Numbered from the stretch's first letter, positions 10,440 to 22,850 are shown. The stretch is 64,000 nucleotides of DNA from Guyanagaster necrorhizus (GCF_019112545.1 NW_025064887.1:1284524-1348523), one strand, 5' to 3'. Numbers and translations: made by a program. The notes: generated by a model from the sequence alone, not told the origin.

Positions 10440-12149
10440 ATGTTCCTTCTCCATGCATTACCTCTGTACATCATCCTCCTCATCGCCTGCCATGACACCT
10501 CAGCAACATTGTTATCTCGTGTCCACGATATTGCAAGTCTCCATACCAAGAATATAGCGCGCGACCTGCGTTTGGCGTTTCGTGCAGTGCTGGTCTCTCA
10601 ACAAACTCAAGTCGTGCCCCAGATGCGATTTTCTTATTGTCAAATTGAATCATCTGGCTCGAGCGATAGTGGTGCAAGTAGCAGTAAATCGACAACCAGC
10701 ACTAAAACAGCGTCCGCCGCGAGTGCTTCAGCCACAGCGTCGTCTTATTCCTCGCCGTATAACTTGGCAGAATATCATGTGCGTTGAAATTTCTGTGGAT
10801 TTTCGACGAGTGTTGATATACAAGGTCTAGAATGGGACAGATTTTTTTACTGGCTGGACCTTCTGGACAACTTCGGACCCAACTAATGGCGCGTGTTTTC
10901 CGTGTTTCACCGTTTTGTACATGCTGCTAACCACCTTTTGCAGGTCTTGTCGATTATGTTAATGAGACCACTGGAGTACGTTTATGAATTCACTGAATAT
11001 TTCCCCATATAACGACAACAACGTAGAGGTCGAATAATTTGGTGGAAGTGAATTCCGATGGCCATACTATCATGCGTGTCGAGACGACAGGAATGGTATC
11101 CGAAAACCGTCAAAGCATTCGCATAACCACGGAAAGCACATATAATGGTGTGCTTGTAATTATGGACTCCGTGCATATGCCGACGGGCTGTGGAACGTGG
11201 CCGTGAGTTGAGTTGTTTTTCATTCCCGATCCTCCCTTCACATTTTCGTAATCCAGTGCGTGGTGGTCTAATGGTAAGAGAAATGCTGCTGGTCCAGTTG
11301 TCCCTCACTGAACCATTTGTACACAGGACCTAACTGGCCCGATGGGGGAGAAATAGGTTTATTCCGTTCTATATTTCTCTGTTTTGGGCTAATCATCTCG
11401 ATTAGATATTGTAGAAGGCATTAATAACTACACGGATAATCAAGCAACGCTCCATACTGAATCTGGATGCTCGTTACCGTCGACAAGTGCCGATGTGCTT
11501 AATGTGACTGGTACCGTGGTTGACGGTACCAACTGCGCAGCAGACGAGACCAGTAATGAGGGCTGCGGATTCCGTTCCGCCTCTAACGTCTCCTTTGGCG
11601 CTGCTTTCAATGACAACGGTGGCGGGGTATATGCCAGTATGTATAGATCTTTTTTATACACAATCGCGCGCTCATTGAGCATTGGCGGTAGTGAAATGGG
11701 ATGACGATGGCATTAAGGTGTATTTTTGGACTCAGGACTCGGTTCCGTCCGATATTGACGCTGGAACTCCTGTCCCTGACAGATGGGGAACGCCGATGGC
11801 TAACTGGCCTTCATCAACATGTAATTCGACTAAATATTTCTACAATCATTCGTTCATCTTCGACACGACACTGTGGTTAGTCAAATTCCTTCTGGGGGGG
11901 ACAAATGATGGCTAATCTTGATGACAGTGGTGACTGGGCGGGTAATGCATGGAACAGCTCTGGGACACCAGGTCAAGATCAAAGTTGCGCTACACGGACG
12001 GGATATTCGAACTGCGAGGATTTCGTCCGGGCTAGTGGAGCGTCGTTTGACGAAGCGTGTGAGTAACCCTTTCTTGAGTACGTATTCCGAAGTTCATGGA
12101 GTTTTCAGACTGGGAAATCAAAAGTGTCAAGTTTTACGAGCTTGATTGA
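10440..12149 (+). CDS. secreted GH16 endo-1,3(4)-beta-glucanase-like enzyme
   Basis: Ten exons: 10440-10778, 10831-10888, 10944-10975, 11027-11202, 11257-11273, 11327-11356, 11406 to about 11638, 11692-11875, 11928-12058 and 12109-12149. The product starts with a signal peptide (MFLLHALPLYIILLIACH), then a Ser/Thr/Ala-rich linker, then a laminarinase-type GH16 fold: DFFTGWTFWTTSDPTNG, GTWPAWWSNGPNWPDGGEI, and the catalytic E-x-D-x-x-E motif in GEIDIVEG, split by the intron at 11357-11405. It ends AYWEIKSVKFYELD. Many GH16 enzymes of this fungal group cut beta-1,3/1,4- or beta-1,3-glucans, either own-wall remodelling or plant glucan. The intron at 10889-10943 needs a GC donor to keep frame. 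All others are GT-AG. The catalytic residues are present, so the gene looks functional. A related gene follows in the same direction at 13342. Confidence 0.9.
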
Positions 12150-13341
12150 CGACATGCCATGAAAAGACTTTTTTTTACTAATTTCGGTGGTAGGTATGAT
12201 AGTACATGTATATGTATGTATTCAGAGCAGTACTGGATTACAGCGATGGATAAAATGTATTATTTGGAAAACTGGAAGGTCCAGCAGGAATCGTAGTTAC
12301 CTTATCATAAGCATCACGATCGCGTACGTCATTACCAGCGGCTCCGTGTGCTTTTACTTACGACGGAGAACTTCATTTCAGCGTCCTACACCCTTATTAT
12401 TTAATCCGATTTTCCCCATCCAGGATCTTGAAGTCTGGAATGCGCGCAAGGTAACTCGCGGAATACTGTTCTTCGCTTTACGCTGTATGCGTTCCAACGG
12501 TCTGACTGTGCTTTCATCAAGAATCTGCATAAATGTTCTCTGGGCGCCACGCCAATGCGTCGGCCAGGTTTCCCGAGGGCTGCGCACTGTACATGTATAG
12601 CCGCCAAGAATGGAGAGCCCAGTCTCGAATATGATGAAATCATGAGCGCACTGATGTATAGTTGGACATTGAATTCGCAGTGTTCCCAACTCCCTGTGAG
12701 AGGCAGACAATTTGCTAACAGACACAGCTTATGTTGCCTTGATGAATTGAATTCGTGACTTGAAGAACCCATCGTTCGTAAAAGAATGCCGAAGTACAAC
12801 TAAACATAGCTTTCATGCCCTGGTTGTCATGACGGATAAGACTTGCTACACCCGTTATGGGAATTCCATGAGGGGCGTGGGAATCGCTTCTACGTTCAAA
12901 TCTTTGCTGTTTTTCGAGGTCTTGCCGTAGAAACTCGTAGCAGATGAGGATGGATGCTTCCAGAGTCAGCTTTTTTTTTGCCCGGAATTCGACCTAAAAG
13001 TCATTTAATCTTCTTTTGTGATCTTGATAGATCTTGATGCCGTGCAACGGAGGGGTTGCCTGTTGGAAAATGATGTGTATGTAATTATTTTTTCCATGGA
13101 TCATGCGCTGATTGTCACAACATGCGCAGTTCTGCGTCACTATAAGCCCGAAACCAATTGCTTTTCCCACATAGTCTTTCTTTTCTTCTCTCATCTCCCC
13201 CCCTCGTCCGCCGGTTACGCACTACGCTCTTTCGAAAATTCCCTCTCTCTTTAGGCATACGCCCTCGTATATAAACCCGACGTATTCTTGGCTGTCTAAG
13301 AGCCAACGACCTATCGTAGCCCTCCTTCACGTTCGTTAACA
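12150..13341. other. 1.2-kb intergenic region between tandem GH16 genes
   Basis: Frames here show no recognisable domains. The last 80 bp hold the TATA box and 5' leader of the next gene. Confidence 0.5.
13268..13275 (+). promoter_or_regulatory. TATA box of the DPBB-GH16 gene
   Basis: TATATAAA sits 67-74 bp upstream of the ATG at 13342, after a CT-rich tract. Spacing is typical for a strongly expressed fungal secreted-protein gene. Confidence 0.6.
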
Positions 13342-15544
13342 ATGCGGCCGTCATCCCAGCTCACTTTGCTTGCTCTTGCATCCTCGGTCTTTGCATCCCA
13401 CGGGTTCAAAAGACATTTCAGGAGGTCATCTGACTTGCGTGCGCGCTCTGAAACTGCTCTCGCCTACTATGGGTATCAAGTAAGTGTATCTGCTGGTATT
13501 TTTGAATATTTTCCAACTGCGTTGTTCTTTAGAACAGCACCTTGACTGCGTGCGGTGTATATTCCAATGATACAGATTATATCATTGGTTTGGGTACAGA
13601 TTATGTGACTTGGGACAACAAGGATAACTGTTTCAAACATGTACGCCGATAGTCGGGGGTTTGCGGACTGGTATCTAATGAAGCTTTGCAGGTTACTGTT
13701 TCTCTCAGGGATGATCCTTCTACGTCTGTCGATGTTACGGTTACAGATGCTTGCAAAGATTGTGGTGATTCGGCCAACGTATATCTTTCTGTGGCTGCAT
13801 TTGAAGCCTTGTCAGAATTGACAACCGGTGTTTGTATGTTGCCGCCATCCATTGTTCTGGCCTGGCCTGACTCTTCTTTTCTTTTACGCAGTGAATGTTA
13901 CGTGGTCATTCGATGATGACTCTGCTTCGACGAGTTCTCAAGCCGTAGCAACAACATCCACTGAAGATGCGACTACGATACAGACAACGACGTCTGCAGC
14001 AGCCACGACAACTGAAGCAACCACAACATATGCAGCAACCACAACATATGCAACAACCACCGACAACACCTACTATGCCACCACCTCCTGTGTGTACCCC
14101 TTACTTTTTCGGAAGTGTGATGTATTGACGTTATAATAGCGTCGACATCGTCTTCTGCTTCCTCTACCTCGACTTCATCGAGTGGTAATGTCGGCACTTC
14201 GTACACTACATCTACGGATGGTTGGACACTTCAGACCGCGTTGAAAGGCCAAAGTTTGATCGACTATTTCCACTAGTATGTAGGCGTTTTATTCTCATCA
14301 GGGCAGATGCTTACTGGTCCCAACAGCGACGTCGAGGCCGCTGACAATGAAGGAGTCGCGAACTACGTAGATGGAACCTCAGAAGGTCTCGTTTATCTTG
14401 ATGGTAATGAGAACGTGATCATTGCTATCGATACAACTGAGTGAGCAACTCAACATCTACTTTTCGTGAGGTAAGATGATTAATGACTTTGTAGAACTGT
14501 GTCATCTCTTCGTAACTCCGTCCGGATGGTTTCAACTACCACTTTCAATCCCGGTAAGATGATGTCGTTCCTTTTACAAGCCATCATTGATGTCGTCTCC
14601 AGGCTACTTGTTCCTGTTTGATATCGCGGAGATTCCTGCAGCTTGCGGAACGTCAGTAGCGTGCTCTGTATCCATTGCTATTACTGACCTTGTTTCAGCT
14701 GGCCTGCTGTCTGGTTCACTGGTTCCAATTGGCCAGATGATGGTGAAATTGTATGTTCTTAATCTTCCTAGCTTCGTCCGTAGATATTGACAACACCTCT
14801 TTAGGATGTCGTTGAAGGCGTCAACTAGTGAGTATTGATATCAATTTATCAGTTTCTGGGTACTAACTGGGTGCAGCTACACCAAGAACATCGTTTCCAT
14901 TCACTCCGGTTCCGGATGCACTATGTCTGACTGGACATTGTCATCTCTTGTTCAAGCTTCCTTGGTTGTGGAGGGTGATAGCAACTGTGATGCCTACGTG
15001 TCTACGACTGGCTGTGGCTGTTCTCTCGATTCCACGAGTTCCTTCGGTCTTCCATTCAACGAAGCTGATGGTGGTGTATACGGTCTCGAGTTCACTGAGT
15101 CCGGCATTAACCTGTACTTCTGGAACACCGGAAGCGTTCCTGATGATATCGTCGCCGGAACTCCCAACCCCACAACCTGGGATGCTGTCGTACAATATGC
15201 CGCCTCCTCCTGTGACCCCGACTCGCACTTCAAGGACCTCATGATGGTCATCAACACCAACCTCGGTGGTACCTTTGCTGGCGATAATATCTGGTCTACT
15301 GGTAAGTAGCAATTTCAAAAGAAGCTGACATGATCTAATTTAGGCATTTATCAGACAACGCTGGAGGTCAAGGCAGCAGCTGTGCGACAATCACTGGAAA
15401 CAGTGATTCTTCAAACTACATTCTTAACACCGGTTCCGCTTATACTGATGTTCACTTCGTGCGTATTTCTCTGCAATCCCAGATGTTGCATACTCAATTT
15501 TGTTTTCGCAGTCCTTCCGTGGAATTTACATTTACACTCAATAG
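13342..15544 (+). CDS. secreted double-psi beta-barrel plus GH16 fusion protein
   Basis: The start has a signal-like peptide (MRPSSQLTLLALASSVFASH). A double-psi beta-barrel domain of the RlpA/expansin-like type follows: ALAYYGYQNSTLTACG, TDYVTWDNKDNCFKH, VTVTDACKDCGDSANVYLS. A Ser/Thr-rich linker leads without a stop into a GH16 domain: TDGWTLQTALKGQSLIDYF, DVEAADNEGVANYVDGTSE, WPAVWFTGSNWPDDGEI, catalytic GEIDVVEG, a Cys-rich loop, and the end SFRGIYIYTQ with TAG at 15542-15544. At least ten short GT-AG introns are readable. The join at 14262-14307 is a problem: the codon after FH is TAG and the only GT donor (14276) does not meet either AG acceptor in frame. The GH16 half is a paralogue of the upstream gene. 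The barrel may bind wall polysaccharide and the GH16 domain cut beta-glucan, but this is inferred. Two separate genes are an alternative reading. Confidence 0.75.
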
Positions 15545-15895
15545 TTTGCTCACGACTGGTGGAGAATTCCTCCCCAAAATCCTGGTGATACATGGGGATT
15601 CTGCATTCTATTTGTTTGTTTCCCTCCTGTCTCATTGCCTTTTGTCTTGGTTACCTTCTCCTTCACTATTGTGCACTGCTGCAATTCTTTGGGTGTCCAT
15701 AGACACTTATTTCGTGGTTGTGGATGAAGTAATGAACTTGATGTCTCATTTATACCCCTCACTCCTTACATTACTACAATAGACGGTTCATTTGGTGCGC
15801 ATACCTTGGTTATTCAACGCAGTTTTTCGCAGTGCGTATATAGCATTATTATAGAGAATACATTGGTGTCGACTACCAACAACAGCAACATATGA
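15545..15895. other. short convergent intergenic region
   Basis: Lies between the 3' ends of the DPBB-GH16 gene and the minus-strand ubiquitin protease. No gene seen. Confidence 0.5.
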
Positions 15896-18703
15896 CTACC
15901 GAACTCTGCGATAGAACAAAAGGTATGCCGTCCGAGCATCATCCCGATCCCACGCATCAAAGACATCCTCATTTCGAACGTCTGACACCAATTCATCATC
16001 TATACGAATCCAGCCTTCTCGAGGTTTCACATTCGGGCTAAAACTGGGGTACCGATGTGGGTGCAGTACATCCAAAGTGTAGTGACCACCAGAGGCAGAC
16101 ACTCCATGGTGGTACACGGCTGCGCAAGTTTAATGATTACGGCGTGAAAGCGAACAACATGAAGCCACACTCACCACCGAACAATCTATACCTCACAGAC
16201 TGAGCTTTCCGAACAGTAGGTGACATAAGTTCTGCGCAGAAATGTCAAATGAAGGAAGATGTGCACGATAGTTGCATCCCTACCAGGTCCAATCTCAAGC
16301 TCGGGCCCAAACCTCACTTGCTTTCCCACCTTCATGACGCCACCGAACTCGGTATCGAAGTGGAATCGTTTGATGTGCAGGATGAGAATCGGTGGCAAAG
16401 CTTCGATTAGCACCTGCTGACTCGCTTCCACAACAACGCCTGGTCGAGTGGGAAGCGACATTTGAATAGATTGAGGGTGAGAGATGTAAGATAGCGCGTC
16501 TTCTATCTTGTGTATGTGATCTGGCTGTCAAATAGCTAACGTCAAACATTTCCTCAAGCATTGACACAACATTTCGCACCTGTATGTCGAGGCGGATAGC
16601 CCTCCAATCTTCTATTATGACCGAGTCTTTTTGCCCTGGCGCACGTAGTGTCGACCGGAATTTGCCTCCAAAGACTCGCGTTATGGGAGATTCTGTATTT
16701 TTGATCTGGAGGAGGATTAAATCCAGTATCAAGACTTGATCATGGAAGATGCTTACCGTTCTGGTTACGACGGAGCGGTTCCGTTTACCAACTTCAAGCC
16801 ACCCGTCATCTTGAGGCAGGGCGGTCTCCTCTTTCTCCTCCATCAGAGAGCGACCCAAGTCATTCTGAGTGATTACCGATTGAAGGATAGACAGCAGTTC
16901 TTCCTCCAGGGTATCCAGATAAAATCCAAGAAATTCTTCCGCATCCTCTTGATGTCCGCCCTATAAAATATTTGACATTAGAAACGTGAACCTATTTAGT
17001 TAGTCTGTGCGCACCCGCATGTTGTCGAACCGCTTCTTTTCTTTCAGAGCATCATAGATATATGTCGGAATGAAGGATTCCCTCTCGCAATCATCATCGT
17101 TGGCCAACATCTTTTCTTTGCCTTTCCCCTGCTTGTCAATAGAAGTACCTGGTTCTTTTTCGTTTTCTTTCTCATCCTCGAAGAATTCTTTGAGAAATGT
17201 CATGGTGGCCTCCGTCAGATGAGCCTCGGCCAATATCTTAGCCCCGCTGCCAACCAACTTGCCGAGCTCGTAGAAGAGCCTGAAAAATGGTGGACAGTAG
17301 AGCAGAATCTGTAGGACGGAGTTGGCGAAACACATGTTGCCCGTATTGATGAGACCTCGTGGTCTAAGTTTGCTCGTACTAGGAGCATTTTTAGCCGTTG
17401 GCCCTGTCATGAGGAGGGCAATGAGGTCAGGCTTTTTGCTAGGTGGGACAGGGACTAGTGCAGATGCTGGTATTGAGAACCCAATAACAGATGAAGTCGG
17501 TAGGGCATTTTTTGACGTCGAAGAACCGGTTGAAGGCGGTGTCTGAAGTAGTGACGCCCACGACTTTTTGACAGGGGCAGGGGTAATATTCGCCGGAGAA
17601 GGAACTACGGTATCTACTATAGCAGTTGACGAAAATGCTTCACTGGGATCAGCAATTTCTAAGAGCTTCACGCTATTAGGTGTATCGGATTGTGATACGG
17701 ATGTATTTGAGGACACGGGAGACCCTGGGAGGATAGGCGTATCTGTTATTTCTGTGGCCGAGGAGGATGGCACGGTTGAAGCATGAGAAGATGACGAGGA
17801 CGAGTCCTGATGTAAACCATCGCTTGCTTCATCATTAAGGTTCTCATCTCTGTTTTCCTCAGGTGATAACACCGGTTGCGACGGAACTGCTACCAAAGTT
17901 ACCGGTGGCGCTTCTGGTGGAGGAAGAATCGGGAGGGCATCGCGGACAATATGAGCCGGAGGGTTAGCTCTAGGTGAGAAAATAATTCCCGGAGCATTGG
18001 AAGGGTCGTGAGGGCGTTTAGACCAGATGACCCACTCCGGTAATGCATTCGGTGACCTTTGCGATGGGATACTTGGAGAAGAGACTGATGCTGGACTACA
18101 AGGGGACACTAGCTGCGCGTTAGTCAGAGGTGAGGATGGTGTGCGAGGCAACGCCGTGGGAGACGTTGGTGGTGGCGAATGGACATCAGGATGCGTATCA
18201 TCAGTAGTCGAGTCGATTTGCGGTATATGTGTAGGCTGTGAAGAAACCGGAATGACACTGTCTTTAGGCGGCGGCATCGAAAGCTGTTTGGGGAGAGGTG
18301 AAAGGGGTTGCTGTGTCTGCCACTGTTGGGGGTAAACCTCAGGAGGTGGTCGGGGATATGTATACGAAGGAGGATAGCTCGGAGGGTATGGACCGGACTG
18401 ACGAGGTATCGAATTATGGGTCTGGATGGAAGAAGGGGATTGTGGCGCAAATGAAGGCGGATGATGGGGTGAATAATTCTGTGCATTATGGCCACCTCTC
18501 ATGGAAGCGTGATGACTATATGAGCCACGTCCGCGACCACTCATTGGTGGGTTCATATGAGTTGGAACGGATCCCCCATATTGGAAAGGAAAGGAGCTAT
18601 TGCCAACGTTATTGGTACCGTACATCGTCGTTGGTGGCGGCGACCGTGCGTAGGAGTTGGAAGGCCCTGGCCCAGAAGGAGGGTACGATGATAGATGAGA
18701 CAT
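15896..18703 (-). CDS. ubiquitin carboxyl-terminal hydrolase, Ubp3/USP10-like
   Basis: The long first exon (18703-17015) encodes about 420 residues of Pro/Ser-rich, low-complexity sequence, then the USP catalytic core begins with [19 protein letters not shown] containing the nucleophile Cys. Later exons supply [20 protein letters not shown], then [27 protein letters not shown], and the His box [13 protein letters not shown]. The end is [13 protein letters not shown] at 15896. Introns at 17014-16961, 16756-16706 and three further ones are GT-AG. The tract between the Cys and QEDA boxes, with its long lysine/glutamate insert, fits Ubp3/USP10, which deubiquitinates clients in transport, ribophagy and stress control with its partner Bre5/G3BP. 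The start was taken at 18703 because the preceding bases look like an intron end (T-run then AG). An in-frame ATG at 18748 is the alternative. Confidence 0.9.
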
Positions 18704-18748
18704 TACTAAAAAAACATGAGCTAAACACTTCGTCCTTGGAGCCGCCAC

Positions 18749-19612
18749 ACAGTACTCACTGAGTGGGAACTACCAGAAACCTTCCGACTCAGCAGGGCTG
18801 AGCTGCCAAAAATTGCACCTCTCACTTGCGCCACCGTTAAGATTACCCAGATATCCTTTGCAGGAGTCCAGACTGACCGACGAACTCTTCGAAGGAGAAA
18901 TGTCGCAATATGAGCAATTTTTTTGGTAACTGACTCTGCCAGGTAATGAACAGAAGGGTGAAGTTACCTCAATGGCAGCAAAGAAAAGTTTAGCGAGCTT
19001 AGGGTCGAAGCAAGTCGAAGGCCCGCGGTGATTGCTGAATCTGGTATATTCCCATCACGTGAATTGCACGGACCAAGAGGCGAAGACACGATTTGGCTTC
19101 ACCTCTTCGCTCTTGATTCTACAATCTCACCCTCTGGAAGTCTTCCTGTGTTTGAAGAAGCTGCCTTATAAGCTACCTTTGGCATAGGTGCTTTGAACTT
19201 TTCCATTCACTGGCAGCTTTCTCGAAGGCTGTATCGCCAGCATTTCACCAGCCATGCCCGAGGCCGGGTGGTTTCAAATATACTCTGAAAGAACCTTTCC
19301 AGCCTCGCGTCGTCTCTTAGCATGTAGAATGAACCGAACCATGGCATGGCGATTGAACCGTGTTCAACCGTTCAAGTGGTAGTGCGTATTCTCTCCGTCA
19401 AAGGACTGCCAAAGCTTGCTTGTTTGGCCTTTGGTTCTCTTACAGGCATTCTTGGAGCTTTCTACTTAGGCTCTTAGCTAACTATGTCTTCTTTCCATCT
19501 TTACAGCTCCTCACCTTCGACGAACCGGATGCTCTGTTACACCAAATGCTGAAGTATACCAATGGGACCCAATTATCTCCTCACATCCCAAGCTTTGGAA
19601 CACTTATTTCAG
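18749..19612. other. intergenic region upstream of the ubiquitin protease
   Basis: Contains the promoter of the minus-strand gene. A plus frame from 19360 overlaps the next minus frame and has no recognisable domain. Confidence 0.4.
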
Positions 19613-20020
19613 CTAGCAGTCTAAATGACTCTTGGGCTTCTCTGTCCTATCAACGTCCAAGGCGCCTGATGCAGCTCCAGCCCCAAGGTTATCGTTTTCG
19701 GACTTGACTAAGAGGTGAATAGGAGACTTTTGCTTATGATGGATTTGGTCTGATTTCCTGGACACAGGTAGGCTGTCTGAGACACTCGAGTTCCTTTCAG
19801 CGCCCATCCGAAAATGGGTGGGTTCACGACAGTGGATACGAAGTTCCATTTCGACTTTTCTGCCGTACCTGTCAAACGATAGCTTAGCGTACAAGCTTCC
19901 TTCGAGCGTCCCTAGGGCTGGGGACACAGGAAAGTTCTCGTCCGTGGCCGCAGACAAGAAGGAGAATATCGTTGGCAGGACGAGCGCGAGGAATCCGAAG
20001 GAGAATAGGGTGTATCTCAA
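19613..20020 (-). CDS. hypothetical protein with signal-like N-terminus
   Basis: An uninterrupted 135-codon minus frame begins with a hydrophobic leader (MRYTLFSFGFLALVLPTIF) that resembles a secretion signal. The rest is polar and I do not recognise it. A short nucleotide stretch near 19806-19840 resembles one near 24835-24875 in the same orientation, so this could be one member of a decayed local family. Coding status is unproven because the opposite strand also carries a long open frame over part of it. Confidence 0.3.
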   Translation of the reverse strand: MRYTLFSFGFLALVLPTIFSFLSAATDENFPVSPALGTLEGSLYAKLSFDRYGRKVEMELRIHCREPTHFRMGAERNSSVSDSLPVSRKSDQIHHKQKSPIHLLVKSENDNLGAGAASGALDVDRTEKPKSHLDC

Positions 20021-21339
20021 TTCAGAGAATGAGTTACAGATTCATGACAAGTCTCGACCCATCATTCCCAGCATAATCATATGCCTTATCAACAAACAAT
20101 TTCTACCCCAAGCATGGAGATGGTTGGAAACTGAATACTTTGGATTTATTCGAATAAAGGTCCAGGCGGCAGTAGTGGCCTGGTCTAAAGGTCCTCTGCC
20201 AATTTTGGTGCAACCGTTATCGTGTACCAAGGCCAGTAGCTGCCAGTAATGAAAGCCTTTCCACAGTGAGTTTTCATATGGTTTTCGTACATGAGGCTCA
20301 GCATTTCACCAACAGGTCTAGTAGGGGCAAAACTGACCGTAATATTCACCCTGTTTGTTATATCGCCGTTGAGGCCCATATATGCGTTAACATTGGTCCT
20401 AGGTGCCTTTTTACGTCCTGTTGTGCGGCGTCCCTGCTGCTTCAGGTAGCAGGTTAGTATTAGGATACTTGCGATATTACTCTTGGTGCAAGAACTTGGA
20501 ACATTTTCTGAGTCAAGGCTTAATCCCTGAGCTTGCATATGCCTACAGTCTGTCACCACCTTGCGAGTGGTTGTCCCATGCAAGATCAACCGGTCGAGGG
20601 AAACTCTGTTTCTGGATGTACGTACATCAAGTTTGAGTATGAAAAGAACGAGGCGGGAGTGTGTTTCGAAGTATAGTGCGTTTCTTGTCAAACTGGCAGC
20701 ATATACGTGACTTATCCACTCTCTCACAGAGTCATTGGTGCCGCAAAGTATTCAATATCGTTGTATTCGAGCATCTTCGCGGTGAATTCATTCATCGTCT
20801 TCAAATGTTGTACAACGATCATCAATTTGAATTTGCCGTGAGGACTTCAACATTTGGTAACCATAGGCGAACCAGCTTGACGCAGAATTTGCGTTCGCGA
20901 TGATCATCATGACGCGGGATGGAATAGATGACGCAGAAGGCAATTTTACGCGAATTGGGTGTGGTCTACAAAGCGATTGTATCCGCGAACGGTGCTACGC
21001 TCAATTTTTAGTCCCAGTCAGGCATCCGGGTCAGTGATCCTGAATCAATCTGCGACTTAAAGCGCATTTATCATGGATTCTAGCGCCTTTTATGTTTCCT
21101 GACCCCTTTTGTCGGCAAACAATCAATGTACCGGAGCCTTGGCGATTTGCTGCCTCTTTAGGCGGTCATCCTACCTGGCACATGCTCTTTCATTAATTGC
21201 TGTCATGCAATCCGTCGCAATCGCCCTGAAGGCGCGACAAGAGCTCTGTCATGTCAGACTAGAATCGTTTATGATCAGTCGTTAAATTGCACTAAGGACA
21301 TAGATAGGCTGCGACAGGCTCCGTTCGAATCTTCAAGTG
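20021..21339. other. gene-poor region with old repeats
   Basis: No protein recognised. The segment around 21108-21140 (TTGTCGGCAAACAATCAATG) recurs in diverged form at about 25850-25880 and 26135-26155, each followed by an ACATGCTC/CATGCC-like stretch. The minus frame 20185-20727 has no known domain. Confidence 0.4.
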
Positions 21340-22259
21340 GCATAGCTTCCGTTATGTTACACGACAGCTTGAATCGCAGCTCTTGCAATGGTGTCGCCTA
21401 CATGCGTGGAAGTTTCTCAGCTCTGTTCAACTGCAAGCCTCCGCGCTCCCTCGAAGAGTTTGGGTGTGGAAACAGCCCGTCATCTGACAGTTCATCCATA
21501 TCTTCCAAACCTCCGCCGAACCGCATCTCTTCCACAGCTTCATTTTCCCAGCTATCCACAGAAGTGCCGTAATCTCGTACCCCGGTGACTTACTATGTGT
21601 CGTTTGTTGCCCGAAAAACACGTACAGGATGTCTTCTATCATGTTACCCATCGGTCCGCTAGCCCAGCGTGGTTAACTTACGTCGTTTACTGCGATGGAA
21701 GTTGTAGTCAACAACGTCGGCCTTTCTTCCTGCGAACGGAACTCGGACTTTGTATGCTGAATGTGTATGAACCAGTGCTTCCCCGCCCCTTGATTGACCT
21801 GCTATGAGCATCGGTAACTAAAAGGACCCTCACTTCTAGGTTTGACGCCAGGAGTCAAGCACCTCGTGTCAAGCTCACCTTTCTCATGTCATGGGCGTAG
21901 CGCTCGCTGACCATGGACACGCTGTATGGTTCGTCTCAGTTACCAGAGGCCCGGTAGATGCATAACAGACTCGTTCTGAGCACAAGCCTACCTAGGTCCC
22001 ATTGGAAGCCTGAACCATGCGTCCGCTGCTGCTGCCGGAAGGAGAACACCTGTGATACATTCACTGGTAATAATACTCTTCTTCCATTCAAAGTCCATCC
22101 CGTCATTAGCGTGCAGGCTAATCAACTCGCGTACCTAGCAAAGGAAGATTTTCGTACCCGAACCAAGTAGCGCTCTATCCACGGTCAGATTGAAATATCA
22201 AGGGCACTTGTCCAATCTCTTTTGACGTTATTGTTAATTATCGATATGTACTAACACTC

Positions 22260-22850
22260 ATGTCGATATCCCGAATCGGACATCAATATCAATATGGTGT
22301 CCTGAGTTATTATCTCACTCCGCCACCGCGCCCCGACTCGCAAACCACCCCCGCATCTGCCATTCGGCAACTTCCTGATGAACTTGGTTCGTTCATACAG
22401 AGGCCTGATATCGAGGACGAGTTCAGATTTAGTCTCGATCGGGCGACTCTCCGCTCCGGAGTCATCACATATTTGCCATCCACAAAATTAAATGATCTTT
22501 GGCCATTTATCGGACCTATTAAGCGATCGCTACATCTCCACTTTTTTTTTCGCATTTTAGAAGGAGCCTTTCGTCCGGAGTCATCCAGGATTCTATTGCA
22601 TCACATTAACCTCACTCTCGGACCGAACTCCATTCTTCGAATGAAAGACGACGATTCTCCGCAACAGGCCATTCTGTGTCTCCGTCAAGCCAACGGAAAT
22701 TCATTTCAAGATTCGGATCCACTCATCCGGACAATTTCTCTGCGCGGTTACGGATCACCTACAAGCATTTTGGCACTCCCTCCCTTGAAGTCAAATGACT
22801 TGGGTCTTGAGTATATGTTTATTCCCGCTGCCATATCCATATCTTTGTGA
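22260..22850 (+). CDS. hypothetical protein, duplicated family A, copy 1
   Basis: A 196-codon frame with no recognised domain. Its N-terminal third (LSYYLTPPPRPDSQ, then PDIEDEFRFSLDRA and RSGVIT) matches the minus frame 32326-31949 (LSYLDPPPRPDSQ, LDIEDELRFSLDHA, PSGVIM). The match continues at nucleotide level upstream of the ATG. Conservation of amino acids through many silent changes suggests the N-terminal part was once coding. The C-terminal parts differ. Function unknown. Confidence 0.4.
   Translation: MSISRIGHQYQYGVLSYYLTPPPRPDSQTTPASAIRQLPDELGSFIQRPDIEDEFRFSLDRATLRSGVITYLPSTKLNDLWPFIGPIKRSLHLHFFFRILEGAFRPESSRILLHHINLTLGPNSILRMKDDDSPQQAILCLRQANGNSFQDSDPLIRTISLRGYGSPTSILALPPLKSNDLGLEYMFIPAAISISL

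Noticed and set aside
11260..11276. String resembling a tRNA A-box (TGGTCTAATGGTAAGAG)
   Set aside because: It is the short GH16 exon encoding AWWSN plus the start of the next intron; no B-box or cloverleaf follows.
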